DNA from: Marivirga arenosa
GTDB taxonomy: Bacteria > Bacteroidota > Bacteroidia > Cytophagales > Cyclobacteriaceae
NCBI RefSeq assembly: GCF_030503895.2
Contig: NZ_CP129970.2
Coordinates: 3,333,001-3,397,000, forward strand
DNA: 64,000 nucleotides
Direction: 5' to 3'
Part shown: positions 8,657 to 17,121 of the stretch, piece by piece
How positions within the stretch are numbered: the first letter of the stretch is position 1
How the letters are laid out: the number at the start of each line of letters is the position of its first letter
Made by a program: the position numbers and the translations under genes
Notes under the pieces: generated by a model
What the model was told of the DNA's origin: nothing
Seen by the model: the letters and a program-made list of their open reading frames with translations, nothing else
Database searches by the model: none

Positions 8657-10651
8657 ATGTCAAATACTTTAAGTATTGAACAAAGCCATCAGAGGTTCAA
8701 CGAGCTTTTTAAGGAGCTTATTTCTGCTACTTCTTTAACCAAAGCGGATAAAGCGCAAAAGCTTATGTCACAAGTAGATTTACTTGCGGCTGATCAGAAT
8801 GGCATTTCTTTTCTGTATGATAATATTACCGATCTTTCAAAAGCTGGAATATTTGCTAAAAGCAGCTGGGAAGATCCTTCAAAATTGGTCCCCACTTTAG
8901 TAAACGGAACCTTGAAAAGCGGCCATCCTAATTCCACTATTGAAATATTAAGTGAACTTAGAATGTTGGCTATTGCGGAAGGTAAATATGATCACAAATC
9001 AGTTAAAACCGATGAGGCAGAAAATTATATTCAAGAGGTTTTTGTAGGCAATCTGGAGTTCGTTTTTAAAGAACCAAAAGAAGAAACAAGGTTGAATATG
9101 GATGAAGTAGAACTTACCAAAGTCCATGAACTCTTCGTATTCCTTTCTTCCAAAACTAATCTGGATAGTATCAAAGAGAAATTAACGGAAGAACTCACTT
9201 TAATATGCGAACAAAGACCAGTGGTTACTGAAAATCAAAGGCGAATTATTGCCTTAGTGAAAGAAAAAATTGAGCTCAATCCTAATAGAAAGGAAGACCA
9301 GAAGCTTTTGCAATTTCAGAGATGTATCTATAGACCTACTAAAAACACTGAAAACAAGACTGCAGATGAATATGAAAATTCATTAAGCGAAATGTCAAAT
9401 TCAGAATTATATTCTGAATCACAGGATATGAGTAATGCTATGTTATTGTATGGCTTAGTGAGCCAATATCATGCAGTTTTATTATTACATCTTATCAATA
9501 ATGAGCATTTTTCTATAGTGCCCGTTTGCCTGGGTCTCAATCCCACAGGAGAAGTAAAATGGAATGAATATCAAGATTTTATTTCAACACTTATCCTTGA
9601 AATAATTCACCGATACAATGCACAATGTATTTATGGATTGGCAAAAATGTTAGAAAAAGGAATTTTTTCAAGACAGGCAGTACGCTCTAGTATAGATAAT
9701 ATGCGGACCATCAAAATTCATCCTAAAGTAGAAGAAAGAATTTTAAAATCAACCAATAATCCGCATCATGATGTTTCAGCAAGGCAATATTTAATTGGAG
9801 CATTATTTAGAATTTTAGGACAGCCATTGGGTGTGGGGCAGGGAAATAACCCAACTTGCCAAAGTGCTAGAGGAATTAGTATGTGGAGCCAGCACTCACC
9901 AGCCAAGTTGATCAATATGATTCAAATTGCAGCTACTCATAATGATTTAAGCTTTCGCTTTGAAGATAAAGAGATAAAAGCTTCTACCACAGCTCAAGGC
10001 TTAGTGCAAAAATTGGATCATAATTTGGATGCTGTTTCAGTAACCATTGTACCTATGCTAGACAGAATCTATAATGAAATGATGGTAAGAGCATCAGGTA
10101 GAGGAGAAGACCCTCATAAATGGGTAAATCCAGCTTTATATGGTCAATGGATCCAAATTGGTTTTGCATCAGCATATGATTACCTAAGTAATTCAATATT
10201 AGATTTTAATGGTTTTACAAAGGTATTTTATGCCATGTGTCATCCCGAATACAATGGAGGGCATAAACTAATATATCCAAATCCGGTGGGAATCTTCATA
10301 ACATCATCTAAAGGAGAAATGTTAGGTTTTCATGCTGTATCCCTACTAAGGGTGGATGAAGATCCTGAAGGAGAAATGAGAGCTTATTTTTTAAATCCAA
10401 ATAATGAAGGCCGTCAAAACTGGGGGCAGAATATTAGGCCTTCCGTATATGGAAATGGAGAGGAACATGGTGAATCTTCACTTCCTATTCATGAGTTTGC
10501 TGCACGAACTTATGCTTTTCATTATAACACTTTAGAAGTAGGGGCTAAAGTGGGTAATGTACCCGAAAATGAAGTTTTAAAAGTAAAAAGATTAGCTAAA
10601 GAAAGCTGGGGAAAATCATATACTTGGCTAGAAACTCCAAAACAATGGTAA
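8657..10651 (+). CDS. Uncharacterised protein with predicted papain-like cysteine active site
   Basis: 664 residues from the ATG at 8657; a longer frame starting GTG at 8615 begins inside a terminator stem. No signal peptide or membrane segment is evident, so cytoplasmic. The N-terminal ~380 residues are mostly predicted helical and unrecognised. The C-terminal third carries a papain-like pattern: Gln395-Gly then Cys401 ('GQGNNPTCQSA', the same six-residue Gln-Cys spacing as papain), His559 in 'GFHAVSL', and Asn580 or Asn588 in 'LNPNNEGRQNWGQ'. This predicts a cysteine peptidase, transferase or amidase; activity is not shown. Its end overlaps the racemase start by seven bases, implying translational coupling. 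Confidence 0.7.
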   Translation: MSNTLSIEQSHQRFNELFKELISATSLTKADKAQKLMSQVDLLAADQNGISFLYDNITDLSKAGIFAKSSWEDPSKLVPTLVNGTLKSGHPNSTIEILSELRMLAIAEGKYDHKSVKTDEAENYIQEVFVGNLEFVFKEPKEETRLNMDEVELTKVHELFVFLSSKTNLDSIKEKLTEELTLICEQRPVVTENQRRIIALVKEKIELNPNRKEDQKLLQFQRCIYRPTKNTENKTADEYENSLSEMSNSELYSESQDMSNAMLLYGLVSQYHAVLLLHLINNEHFSIVPVCLGLNPTGEVKWNEYQDFISTLILEIIHRYNAQCIYGLAKMLEKGIFSRQAVRSSIDNMRTIKIHPKVEERILKSTNNPHHDVSARQYLIGALFRILGQPLGVGQGNNPTCQSARGISMWSQHSPAKLINMIQIAATHNDLSFRFEDKEIKASTTAQGLVQKLDHNLDAVSVTIVPMLDRIYNEMMVRASGRGEDPHKWVNPALYGQWIQIGFASAYDYLSNSILDFNGFTKVFYAMCHPEYNGGHKLIYPNPVGIFITSSKGEMLGFHAVSLLRVDEDPEGEMRAYFLNPNNEGRQNWGQNIRPSVYGNGEEHGESSLPIHEFAARTYAFHYNTLEVGAKVGNVPENEVLKVKRLAKESWGKSYTWLETPKQW

Positions 10652-11802
10652 AACACTCTTCAAGAATAGAATTAAAACAATCGTCTTTAAAAGCCAATAT
10701 TAATTTCATTAAAAAGATAGTAGGTAATGATGTTATATTTTCATCGGTAGTGAAAGCTAATGCCTATGGACATGGTATTCATCAATTTGTTAAAATGGCT
10801 GAAAAATGTGGGGTTCGACATTTTTCAGTTGCTTCATCTTTTGAGGCAGAGGAAGTATTAGAAGCAACAGATGGTAAAAGTACCATTATGATAATGGGTA
10901 TTATCTATGAAGAAGATCTTTCTTGGGCTATAGAGCATGATATAGAATTTTTTGTTTATAATTTTGAAAGGCTGCCTAGAGCTTTAGAAGCAGCCAAAAA
11001 AGTGGGAAAGAAAGCTAAGGTGCACATTGAAGTTGAGACCGGATCGAACAGAACGGGAATGCACAAAAATGAATTCCCCAAAGCACTATCGTTTCTGAAG
11101 AAAAATGAAGATCATTTATTTTTTCAAGGTCTTTGTACACACTTAGGGGGAGCAGAAAGCCAAAGCAATCAATTTAAAATCGATAAACAAAAGAAACGTT
11201 ATAAAGAATTTTTAAAGATATGTAAAGACAAAAAGACTGAACCTAATATTAGACATATTGCATGTTCAGCAGCGGCTTTAGCAATGCCTGATACAGTTTA
11301 TGATCTGATAAGAGTAGGAGTTGCTCAATATGGTTTTTGGCCAAGCCCAGAAATCTATTATCAATATTTGAATGAGAATGGTAAAAAGTCAGATGCTTCC
11401 TTGAAACGCATATTTTCGTGGAAAACAGACATAATGGATATCCGTGAAGTACCTGAAGGAGATTTTATAGGATACGGTACTGCCTTCCAAGCTAGCCATA
11501 AAATGAATATTGCAGTTATTCCTTTAGGGTATTCAAATGGGTATCCGAGAGCGTTATCTAATAGAGGATATGTTTTAATTAGTGGGAAAAAGGCACCCAT
11601 TGTAGGTTTAATTAATATGAATCTTTTTATGGTTGATATCACCCATATTCCTGATGCTAATGTAGGGGATGAGGTAGTTTTAATCGGCAGACAAAAAAAT
11701 AATGTGATTAATGTAAGTAGCTTTACCAATAGTACTCAATTACTCAATAATGAAATGTTAAGTAGGTTACCTGCTGCAATACCAAGAACCATCGTTAAAT
11801 AA
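10645..11802 (+). CDS. Alanine-racemase-family PLP enzyme, divergent active site
   Basis: 385 residues from ATG 10645, which overlaps the previous stop (ATGGTAA). Fold type III PLP enzyme: PLP-binding Lys37 in 'VVKANAYGHG', the second catalytic base Tyr277 in 'IGYGTAF', the Arg of 'SNRTGM', the His of 'LCTHLG', and the PLP-pyridine Arg in 'LIRVGVAQYG'. Several positions differ from standard alanine racemases: the 'CMD' motif reads NMN ('LINMNLFMVDI'), the usual Asn of 'ANSAA' is Cys ('ACSAA'), and the usual C-terminal Tyr is absent ('PAAIPRTI'). It may therefore racemise another amino acid, or still be the cell's Alr; the cluster context favours a dedicated role. Confidence 0.8.
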   Translation: MVKHSSRIELKQSSLKANINFIKKIVGNDVIFSSVVKANAYGHGIHQFVKMAEKCGVRHFSVASSFEAEEVLEATDGKSTIMIMGIIYEEDLSWAIEHDIEFFVYNFERLPRALEAAKKVGKKAKVHIEVETGSNRTGMHKNEFPKALSFLKKNEDHLFFQGLCTHLGGAESQSNQFKIDKQKKRYKEFLKICKDKKTEPNIRHIACSAAALAMPDTVYDLIRVGVAQYGFWPSPEIYYQYLNENGKKSDASLKRIFSWKTDIMDIREVPEGDFIGYGTAFQASHKMNIAVIPLGYSNGYPRALSNRGYVLISGKKAPIVGLINMNLFMVDITHIPDANVGDEVVLIGRQKNNVINVSSFTNSTQLLNNEMLSRLPAAIPRTIVK

Positions 11803-12569
11803 TGAGGTTTACGGATTATGAAAATAGCGTTATTAATGAATTAGGGAAAAGGGCAGGAGATGTCCTATATCTTTCTGATATCGCACCTTTTTTCATTACT
11901 AAAAGCTGTTTGAATATTTCTACTTATTTGCAGACTGCCTACATTAAATTGGGTGATAACATGCAAAAATCACTTTCTGAATATTTTCAGCTCATAGTTT
12001 TTATCAAGAAATTGGAAGACGAAAGGATTTGTTATTCCATACCCTATACTCCTTTAGAAGATAATGCACAAGATATCGGCAATTTAAATTATAAGGATTA
12101 TCAGCAGCAAACTATTGCTGACGGTGACTTACTTTTACAGATTTTTCAATTTGCTACAAAGAAGTATGTGATATCTCCAGTTGAATATGATGAAGAGCAG
12201 ATTAAAAAAGCAGTATCTACGAATAGATTAATTCCGAACATTATTTTAGCATTACTTTTTCTGTTTTTAGCTGCCATAGGTTATCAGTCTTATCGAGATA
12301 CTCAAATACGGACAAATCAACTTGAATTGATTGAGAATAAATTAAGCAAGCAAATCGAAGTGCAGAATTTGCTTTCGGAAGAAATAAATCAACGAAACCT
12401 TGATATGGATCAATTTCATCAATTGATTCAAGATGACTTATTAATGATTAATAAAATTCTGGAAACACAAATAGATGAAATTAATCGAATTAAATATTGG
12501 AATAGAATGCAGGTTAAAGAATTAATGGAATTAAATAAGATTTTAGTTGACGATTCAACGAATCATTGA
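11802..12569 (+). CDS. Single-pass membrane coiled-coil protein of unknown function
   Basis: 255 residues, start ATG overlapping the racemase stop by one base (TAATG), so translationally coupled. The N-terminal ~140 residues are soluble and look like a small helical, perhaps winged-helix, domain. One membrane segment spans about residues 144-162 ('LALLFLFLAAIGYQ'). A Glu/Gln/Leu-rich coiled coil follows to the C-terminus. I recognise no family. Its fixed coupling to the racemase and papain-like genes suggests that it anchors or scaffolds that system at the membrane; this is inference. Confidence 0.65.
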   Translation: MRFTDYENSVINELGKRAGDVLYLSDIAPFFITKSCLNISTYLQTAYIKLGDNMQKSLSEYFQLIVFIKKLEDERICYSIPYTPLEDNAQDIGNLNYKDYQQQTIADGDLLLQIFQFATKKYVISPVEYDEEQIKKAVSTNRLIPNIILALLFLFLAAIGYQSYRDTQIRTNQLELIENKLSKQIEVQNLLSEEINQRNLDMDQFHQLIQDDLLMINKILETQIDEINRIKYWNRMQVKELMELNKILVDDSTNH

Positions 12570-12642
12570 GTTTAAATATGTATTCAGTTGCTTTAAACGC
12601 AATAATTATTAACTTGCTTTAAATTAAAACCAACTATTTAAT

Positions 12643-12924
12643 ATGAAAACTAAAGAAACATTTAAATCCCTAAGCTTAACAGCTCTTGCTGCTATTTTCT
12701 TTTTATCTGCTACATTAATCTCATGTGGTGGTGAGAAAAAAGAAGAAGCATCTGACGATGCAGCTACTGAAGAACTAATGGAGGAAACAGAAGAAGCTGT
12801 TGAAGAAGTAGAGGAAGTTGTAGAAGAAGAAATGATGGAAGAAGATTCAGCTAAGAGTGAACATCCAAGCGAGGGTGAAGAGGAAGAACATCCATCAGGA
12901 GGCGGTGAGCACCCTGGAAAATAA
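12643..12924 (+). CDS. Small acidic lipoprotein
   Basis: 93 residues. A signal peptide ends in the lipobox LISC, with the lipidated Cys at position 28. The mature chain is low complexity: a Glu-rich stretch broken by Met and Val, then repeats of 'EHPS' and 'GGGEHPGK'. Such a chain is probably disordered, highly negatively charged and may bind cations or act as a surface spacer. No family is recognised. It lies 73 bases after the coiled-coil gene and ends at a shared terminator; whether it belongs to that cluster is uncertain. Confidence 0.75.
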   Translation: MKTKETFKSLSLTALAAIFFLSATLISCGGEKKEEASDDAATEELMEETEEAVEEVEEVVEEEMMEEDSAKSEHPSEGEEEEHPSGGGEHPGK

Positions 12925-12944
12925 TTTTTAAAAGGTTAAAATAG

Positions 12945-12975
12945 AAAAGCTCGAATTATGATTCGAGCTTTTTTT
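12945..12975. terminator. Bidirectional terminator hairpin
   Basis: Stem AAAAGCTCGAAT, loop TATG, full complement, then a T run; lies between the convergent lipoprotein and transglutaminase-like genes. Confidence 0.9.
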
Positions 12976-12987
12976 ATGTCCCTACAT

Positions 12988-14358
12988 TCAAAGTTTTTCT
13001 GAATTATCTGTAATTCGCTGGAAGCTAAACTTTGCATTGCTTACTATACTTTCCCCATCAACTTCAAATATAGGATATGCCATAAATTTAACAGGACTAG
13101 ACTTTGGAGATGGTTCAAAAATTAAATCTCTTCCTTTTGTAAATTCAATTCTATTTGCTGGATGTCTACCGAAATAATAGGTAGCTAAGGCGGTGTATTT
13201 ATTTCCTTCACTAATATCTACTGGCCACCATTTTCCTTCAGCATAAAATTCAGCCCAGCAATGGTACCCATTTATTCCACCTTCATTTCTATCAGATGGA
13301 ATGCCAGCTCCGATTGCAAATCGAGCGGGAATATTTGCTGTTCGAGCCAAAGAAATAAAAAGTGAATGAAATTCAGTGCAGTTACCAGTTTTTGAGTCAC
13401 AAGCATAAACAGCATCTCCGGTTCCATATTTAATATTTTTAGCATAGCGCATATTATCAATAATATAATCATAGATAGCCCTTGCTTGAATCAATTGATT
13501 ATCATTTTCCATTCCAGCTGTAGCTTCATTTACAATTTCCTTAAATCTTGCTGTTCCTACTGGCATCAATATGTTTTCATTTAGATATTGGTTTATATCT
13601 GTACCTTTTTCCTCATAAGCACTTTTTTCTTTTCTCTTCACGTGGTAACTTATTCTTACTTTCTTTTCACTATCCACTTTATCTAGTTTAAGAAACAGAA
13701 CTTTATTTCCATATTTTTCCTCTTCCAATATCTGATCTTCACCATATATTTGCATGCTTTTAATTTCTATATCTTGAAATTTGTCAGATTGCGCAATAGG
13801 AATCCATACCTTGGCTGAATTTTCAATTTTAGGAAGAGTAGTCTCATAATAGAATTCAAACTCATCTTCCCCTTCTATTACTCCTAATAGTTCATTTGAG
13901 GCGGATTCAATAGGTACTCTATGCCATGTTTTATCCTCTTTTTGCTTCCAGCTGTAGAATGGCTTACCATTCAATTTGTGAACTGTTGTTTCCGTCACAT
14001 CCATTGCGCCTGGTTTACCTTCCATAAAGAAATCAACATCATAAACATCTCCATTTTCATCGGCTAAATCAACACAAGCAAAATGTCTATTTGGACCTAA
14101 ATTAGAAAGGTACTCAGTATGGACTCTTACTAGTTTTAATCGCAGTTCCTTGTTTTCATCTTTCACATGAAAATAACCGTCTGCCTCCTTAGTTTTATTT
14201 TTAATATAGGCCTTAATACCCTTTTCAATATCTGCTATATCAACTTTAGTGACTACTTTATTTTCAGTTTTTGATACTTCACTTGAATTCTTTTCAGAAG
14301 ATTGACAGGCTAATATCAATGCTGAAATGACAAATACTAAGTGTTTAATTTTAATCAT
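12988..14358 (-). CDS. Transglutaminase-like superfamily lipoprotein
   Basis: 456 residues with a lipoprotein signal peptide ('LILAC', Cys18). The C-terminal domain holds the transglutaminase-like catalytic triad: Cys327 in 'GNCTEFHS', His366 in 'GYHCWAEF', Asp381 in 'WWPVDIS'. The middle region is beta-rich and may be the usual N-terminal DUF3857-like or Ig-like part. Bacterial members of this superfamily usually act as cysteine proteases or peptide modifiers rather than crosslinking enzymes. The lipid anchor places it in the outer membrane or on the periplasmic side. It lies 23 bases after the sensor-like gene in the same direction, so it is probably cotranscribed. Confidence 0.85.
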   Translation of the reverse strand: MIKIKHLVFVISALILACQSSEKNSSEVSKTENKVVTKVDIADIEKGIKAYIKNKTKEADGYFHVKDENKELRLKLVRVHTEYLSNLGPNRHFACVDLADENGDVYDVDFFMEGKPGAMDVTETTVHKLNGKPFYSWKQKEDKTWHRVPIESASNELLGVIEGEDEFEFYYETTLPKIENSAKVWIPIAQSDKFQDIEIKSMQIYGEDQILEEEKYGNKVLFLKLDKVDSEKKVRISYHVKRKEKSAYEEKGTDINQYLNENILMPVGTARFKEIVNEATAGMENDNQLIQARAIYDYIIDNMRYAKNIKYGTGDAVYACDSKTGNCTEFHSLFISLARTANIPARFAIGAGIPSDRNEGGINGYHCWAEFYAEGKWWPVDISEGNKYTALATYYFGRHPANRIEFTKGRDLIFEPSPKSSPVKFMAYPIFEVDGESIVSNAKFSFQRITDNSEKL

Positions 14359-14381
14359 ATTAGTTCTTTAAGGATGAATTA

Positions 14382-16700
14382 TTACTTTCCTTTTATTTTC
14401 TCTAATTCCTTTTCAAGTTTTGCTTTTTCTTCCTGCGCTTTTTTCAATTCTGTGATATCTCTGGAAACAGTAGAAACTCCAATCACTTCTTTGTTATCAT
14501 TATAAATAGGCTCGCATCTTGTTTCAATAGTTAAATTTCCAGAGGAAAGTTCTCTTATTTCTTCAATTCTTAATTTCTCACCTTCTAAAGCTTTATCATA
14601 TCTTGCTTTCCATTTTTCTAACTGATCTTTCGGTAAAATACTTAAAATGCTTAATCCTGGCTTTAATTCAATTCCAGAATCATTAAACCTATTTTTCAAT
14701 ACATCATTCACCACCAATATTTCATAATTAGTGTTGATAGCAAAATAGGTGTCATCTGTATTATTGATCATACCATCTAATACATACTCTCTTTGAGCTA
14801 ATTTTTTAGCATTTTCTTCCCTTTGAATTTCTAGCTCTTTCTCTTTCGTAATATCCCGTGAGAATACAGAAGCACCAGTTATTGAACCATCTTTTTGTTT
14901 GATAGGATGAATATCATAATGGCGATATGAATCCTCTCCTTTAACACTACTCTTGATTGTAAACGATAAATCTACCCCGTTAAATACTCTATCATAATAT
15001 GATTTCCATTCCTCACGAACTTCTCCCAACATGTCTAGGGCGTTACTCCCTTCCTTCATCTTTTCATATTGAGTTCCTTTGTATCTATTTTTGATTACGT
15101 CATTCATCAATAAAATTTTATATTGTGTATCAATTAAAATGATAGAATCAGAAGTATTATTGATCAAAGCATTAAGATTTGTTTCTTTCGCTGCCATTTC
15201 GGACTGAGCTCTACCCATTTCTTCTTGAGTGGCTTCCATTTCTTCCATATTTTGACGCATTTCCTCTTCTTGAGAACGCATCTGCTCTGTCATTTCCTGA
15301 GATTCAATTAAAAGCTTTTTAGTCCTTTCATTGGTTCTTGCATTCGCTAATGTTGAGGCAATGTTTTCTCCTAGCTTCTCTACAAAGTCTATTCTGTATT
15401 GAGGAATAGGTTGAATTGACGCTATTTCAACTACTCCTTTTATTTCTTCATTGATTTTTAAGGGTACAATTAATACACATCTTGGCAAGGTTTCCCCTAA
15501 ACCCGATTTAATTTCTATATAATCCTTGGGTACTTCGGTTAGATAAATCTTATCACCTTCTTGGACTGATTGGCCGACTAATCCTTCACCTATTGCAATT
15601 TCCTTTTTAATTCTTTTCCTTCTTTCGTAAGCATAAGCGGATTCAAGATTGATTTTAGGTTTTTCGTTTTCATCCTGAGGTTCTGTCAGAACAAAAAGTG
15701 CTCCTTGATTCACCTCCATGAACTTTACAAGATTAGAAATAATCTGGTAAGACAATTCCTGGATATTGTCATTATTATTTCGAAGAATATCAGCAAATTT
15801 TGCTAAGCCTTCATTTACCCAACTACGCTCTTTGTCCGCCTTAGCAGATTCTTGCATTTTAGACCTCATTTGTAGTAGGGAAGTAGCCAAAGAGTTATCG
15901 TGATCATCCTTAAGCCCTTTGTATTCAGCATCTAAATTACCCTCACCAATTTTCGTTGTGAATTCAGTAGCATTTTGTAAAACATCCGCCATTGAGTTGA
16001 TGTTTTGAGCAATATATCCCAATTCGTTTCTGCTTTGGTAATTGATTTTTTCACTTAAGTTTCCTTTAGCCAGCTCTCTTGCCGAAAGGGAAATTTCGTA
16101 AATAGGGCCTAGTATTAAGTATTTTAAAACCCAGTAAAGAAAACCTGCAAGTAGGAAGATGTATATGAAAAGTAAGATTACATTAAATGTCTCACTTTCC
16201 TCTTCTGCAAGGTTGATTTCATCTATTAATTCTTTAACATCTATATGTTTTTTTATGAAAGCAGTATATTTTTTCTCTAAACTTTCTTTACTTGATTCAA
16301 TGGTTGCGGTTCCATCTTGAATAGCATATAAATCTTCTTTAAGGGGAGCCCAATATTTAATCAACTCTTGCACCTCATTTTTTAATCGATCGTTGATTTC
16401 TACATCAAGCTTTTCCTCTCCTAATTCACCACCACTAGTATAAGCAAATAGGATTCTTTCAACCCTTTTAACTGTGGTATTGATAGCTTCTTGATTCTCT
16501 TGAATATATTGTGGAGAAATACCGATGCTTATATTGTCTAAATTCCGTAGAGTTTTAGTCCTTAATAAGCTCTGCTGATCTATGCCAGTCTGAGTGAATA
16601 CTAAATAGATCGCGACTATTAATAAAAATGTACCAATACCAATTGAATAGGCTAGATTTCTTATTTTCCAGTCGTAAAATTTCTTTTTTAAGTTGGCCAT
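14382..16700 (-). CDS. HAMP-GAF-PAS-PAS membrane sensory protein lacking an output domain
   Basis: 772 residues. Two membrane segments (about 17-36 and 173-195) flank a helical periplasmic sensor of about 135 residues. A HAMP domain follows (about 195-245; 'LARELAKGNLSEKI' region), then a GAF domain (about 305-460), a Gln/Glu/Met-rich coiled coil with 'SQEEEMRQNMEEME', and two PAS domains (about 515-625 and 645-755), each starting 'LINNTSD' or 'MINNTDD'. The chain ends in a short Lys/Glu helix. There is no kinase, GGDEF, chemoreceptor or phosphatase domain, so the partner must be another protein. Such truncated receptors recur in Cytophagales. Confidence 0.85.
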   Translation of the reverse strand: MANLKKKFYDWKIRNLAYSIGIGTFLLIVAIYLVFTQTGIDQQSLLRTKTLRNLDNISIGISPQYIQENQEAINTTVKRVERILFAYTSGGELGEEKLDVEINDRLKNEVQELIKYWAPLKEDLYAIQDGTATIESSKESLEKKYTAFIKKHIDVKELIDEINLAEEESETFNVILLFIYIFLLAGFLYWVLKYLILGPIYEISLSARELAKGNLSEKINYQSRNELGYIAQNINSMADVLQNATEFTTKIGEGNLDAEYKGLKDDHDNSLATSLLQMRSKMQESAKADKERSWVNEGLAKFADILRNNNDNIQELSYQIISNLVKFMEVNQGALFVLTEPQDENEKPKINLESAYAYERRKRIKKEIAIGEGLVGQSVQEGDKIYLTEVPKDYIEIKSGLGETLPRCVLIVPLKINEEIKGVVEIASIQPIPQYRIDFVEKLGENIASTLANARTNERTKKLLIESQEMTEQMRSQEEEMRQNMEEMEATQEEMGRAQSEMAAKETNLNALINNTSDSIILIDTQYKILLMNDVIKNRYKGTQYEKMKEGSNALDMLGEVREEWKSYYDRVFNGVDLSFTIKSSVKGEDSYRHYDIHPIKQKDGSITGASVFSRDITKEKELEIQREENAKKLAQREYVLDGMINNTDDTYFAINTNYEILVVNDVLKNRFNDSGIELKPGLSILSILPKDQLEKWKARYDKALEGEKLRIEEIRELSSGNLTIETRCEPIYNDNKEVIGVSTVSRDITELKKAQEEKAKLEKELEKIKGK

Positions 16701-16736
16701 GTTGTATAAAACTGAATCCTGATAAATTGATTGAAA

Positions 16737-17117
16737 TTATTTCACTTTTTGAATGTTAAAATCCACTGCTTGATCAAGTGAATTAAAACGTATATATAAA
16801 GCTTTTAGGTAACCCTCTGAGTAGTTAGAGCAATTTTCATTGGGTTCTAAATAATAAATAAAGAATTTTTGACTACGCTCGTAAAGTTGATGCTTATCGG
16901 CTACACCTAATAGCTCAATCATTTCATTTTGTGACAATCCCTTTAATTTATCTTTCTGGCTTAATAGTAAGTCAATTTGTTTTATTCTGTTCTCATTGCA
17001 TCCGTCTTGATCTTGCTTCCAAGCATCCAAATCAATGCCTTCAAGTTGTGGCAGCGATTCACAAGATAAAATTGACATGATAAATAATCCTAAAAACAGT
17101 TTAGATAATATTTTCAT
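16737..17117 (-). CDS. Small lipoprotein of unknown function
   Basis: 126 residues with a lipoprotein signal ('SILSC', Cys19). The mature part contains a 'KDKLKGLSQNEMIELLG' segment like the short helical SmpA/BamE-type or 'DxLxxxLG' motif, followed by 'FFIYYLEP', which suggests a small alpha-beta domain. Two further cysteines (in 'DGCNEN' and 'NENCSN') could pair. No named family is assigned. It lies four bases after the desaturase-family gene and 36 bases before the sensor-like gene, all on the minus strand, consistent with one operon. Confidence 0.7.
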   Translation of the reverse strand: MKILSKLFLGLFIMSILSCESLPQLEGIDLDAWKQDQDGCNENRIKQIDLLLSQKDKLKGLSQNEMIELLGVADKHQLYERSQKFFIYYLEPNENCSNYSEGYLKALYIRFNSLDQAVDFNIQKVK

Positions 17118-17121
17118 TGAT

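Noticed and set aside
11361-11729. Minus-strand open frame of 122 codons within the racemase gene
   Set aside because: Lies wholly inside a recognised gene with conserved motifs on the other strand.
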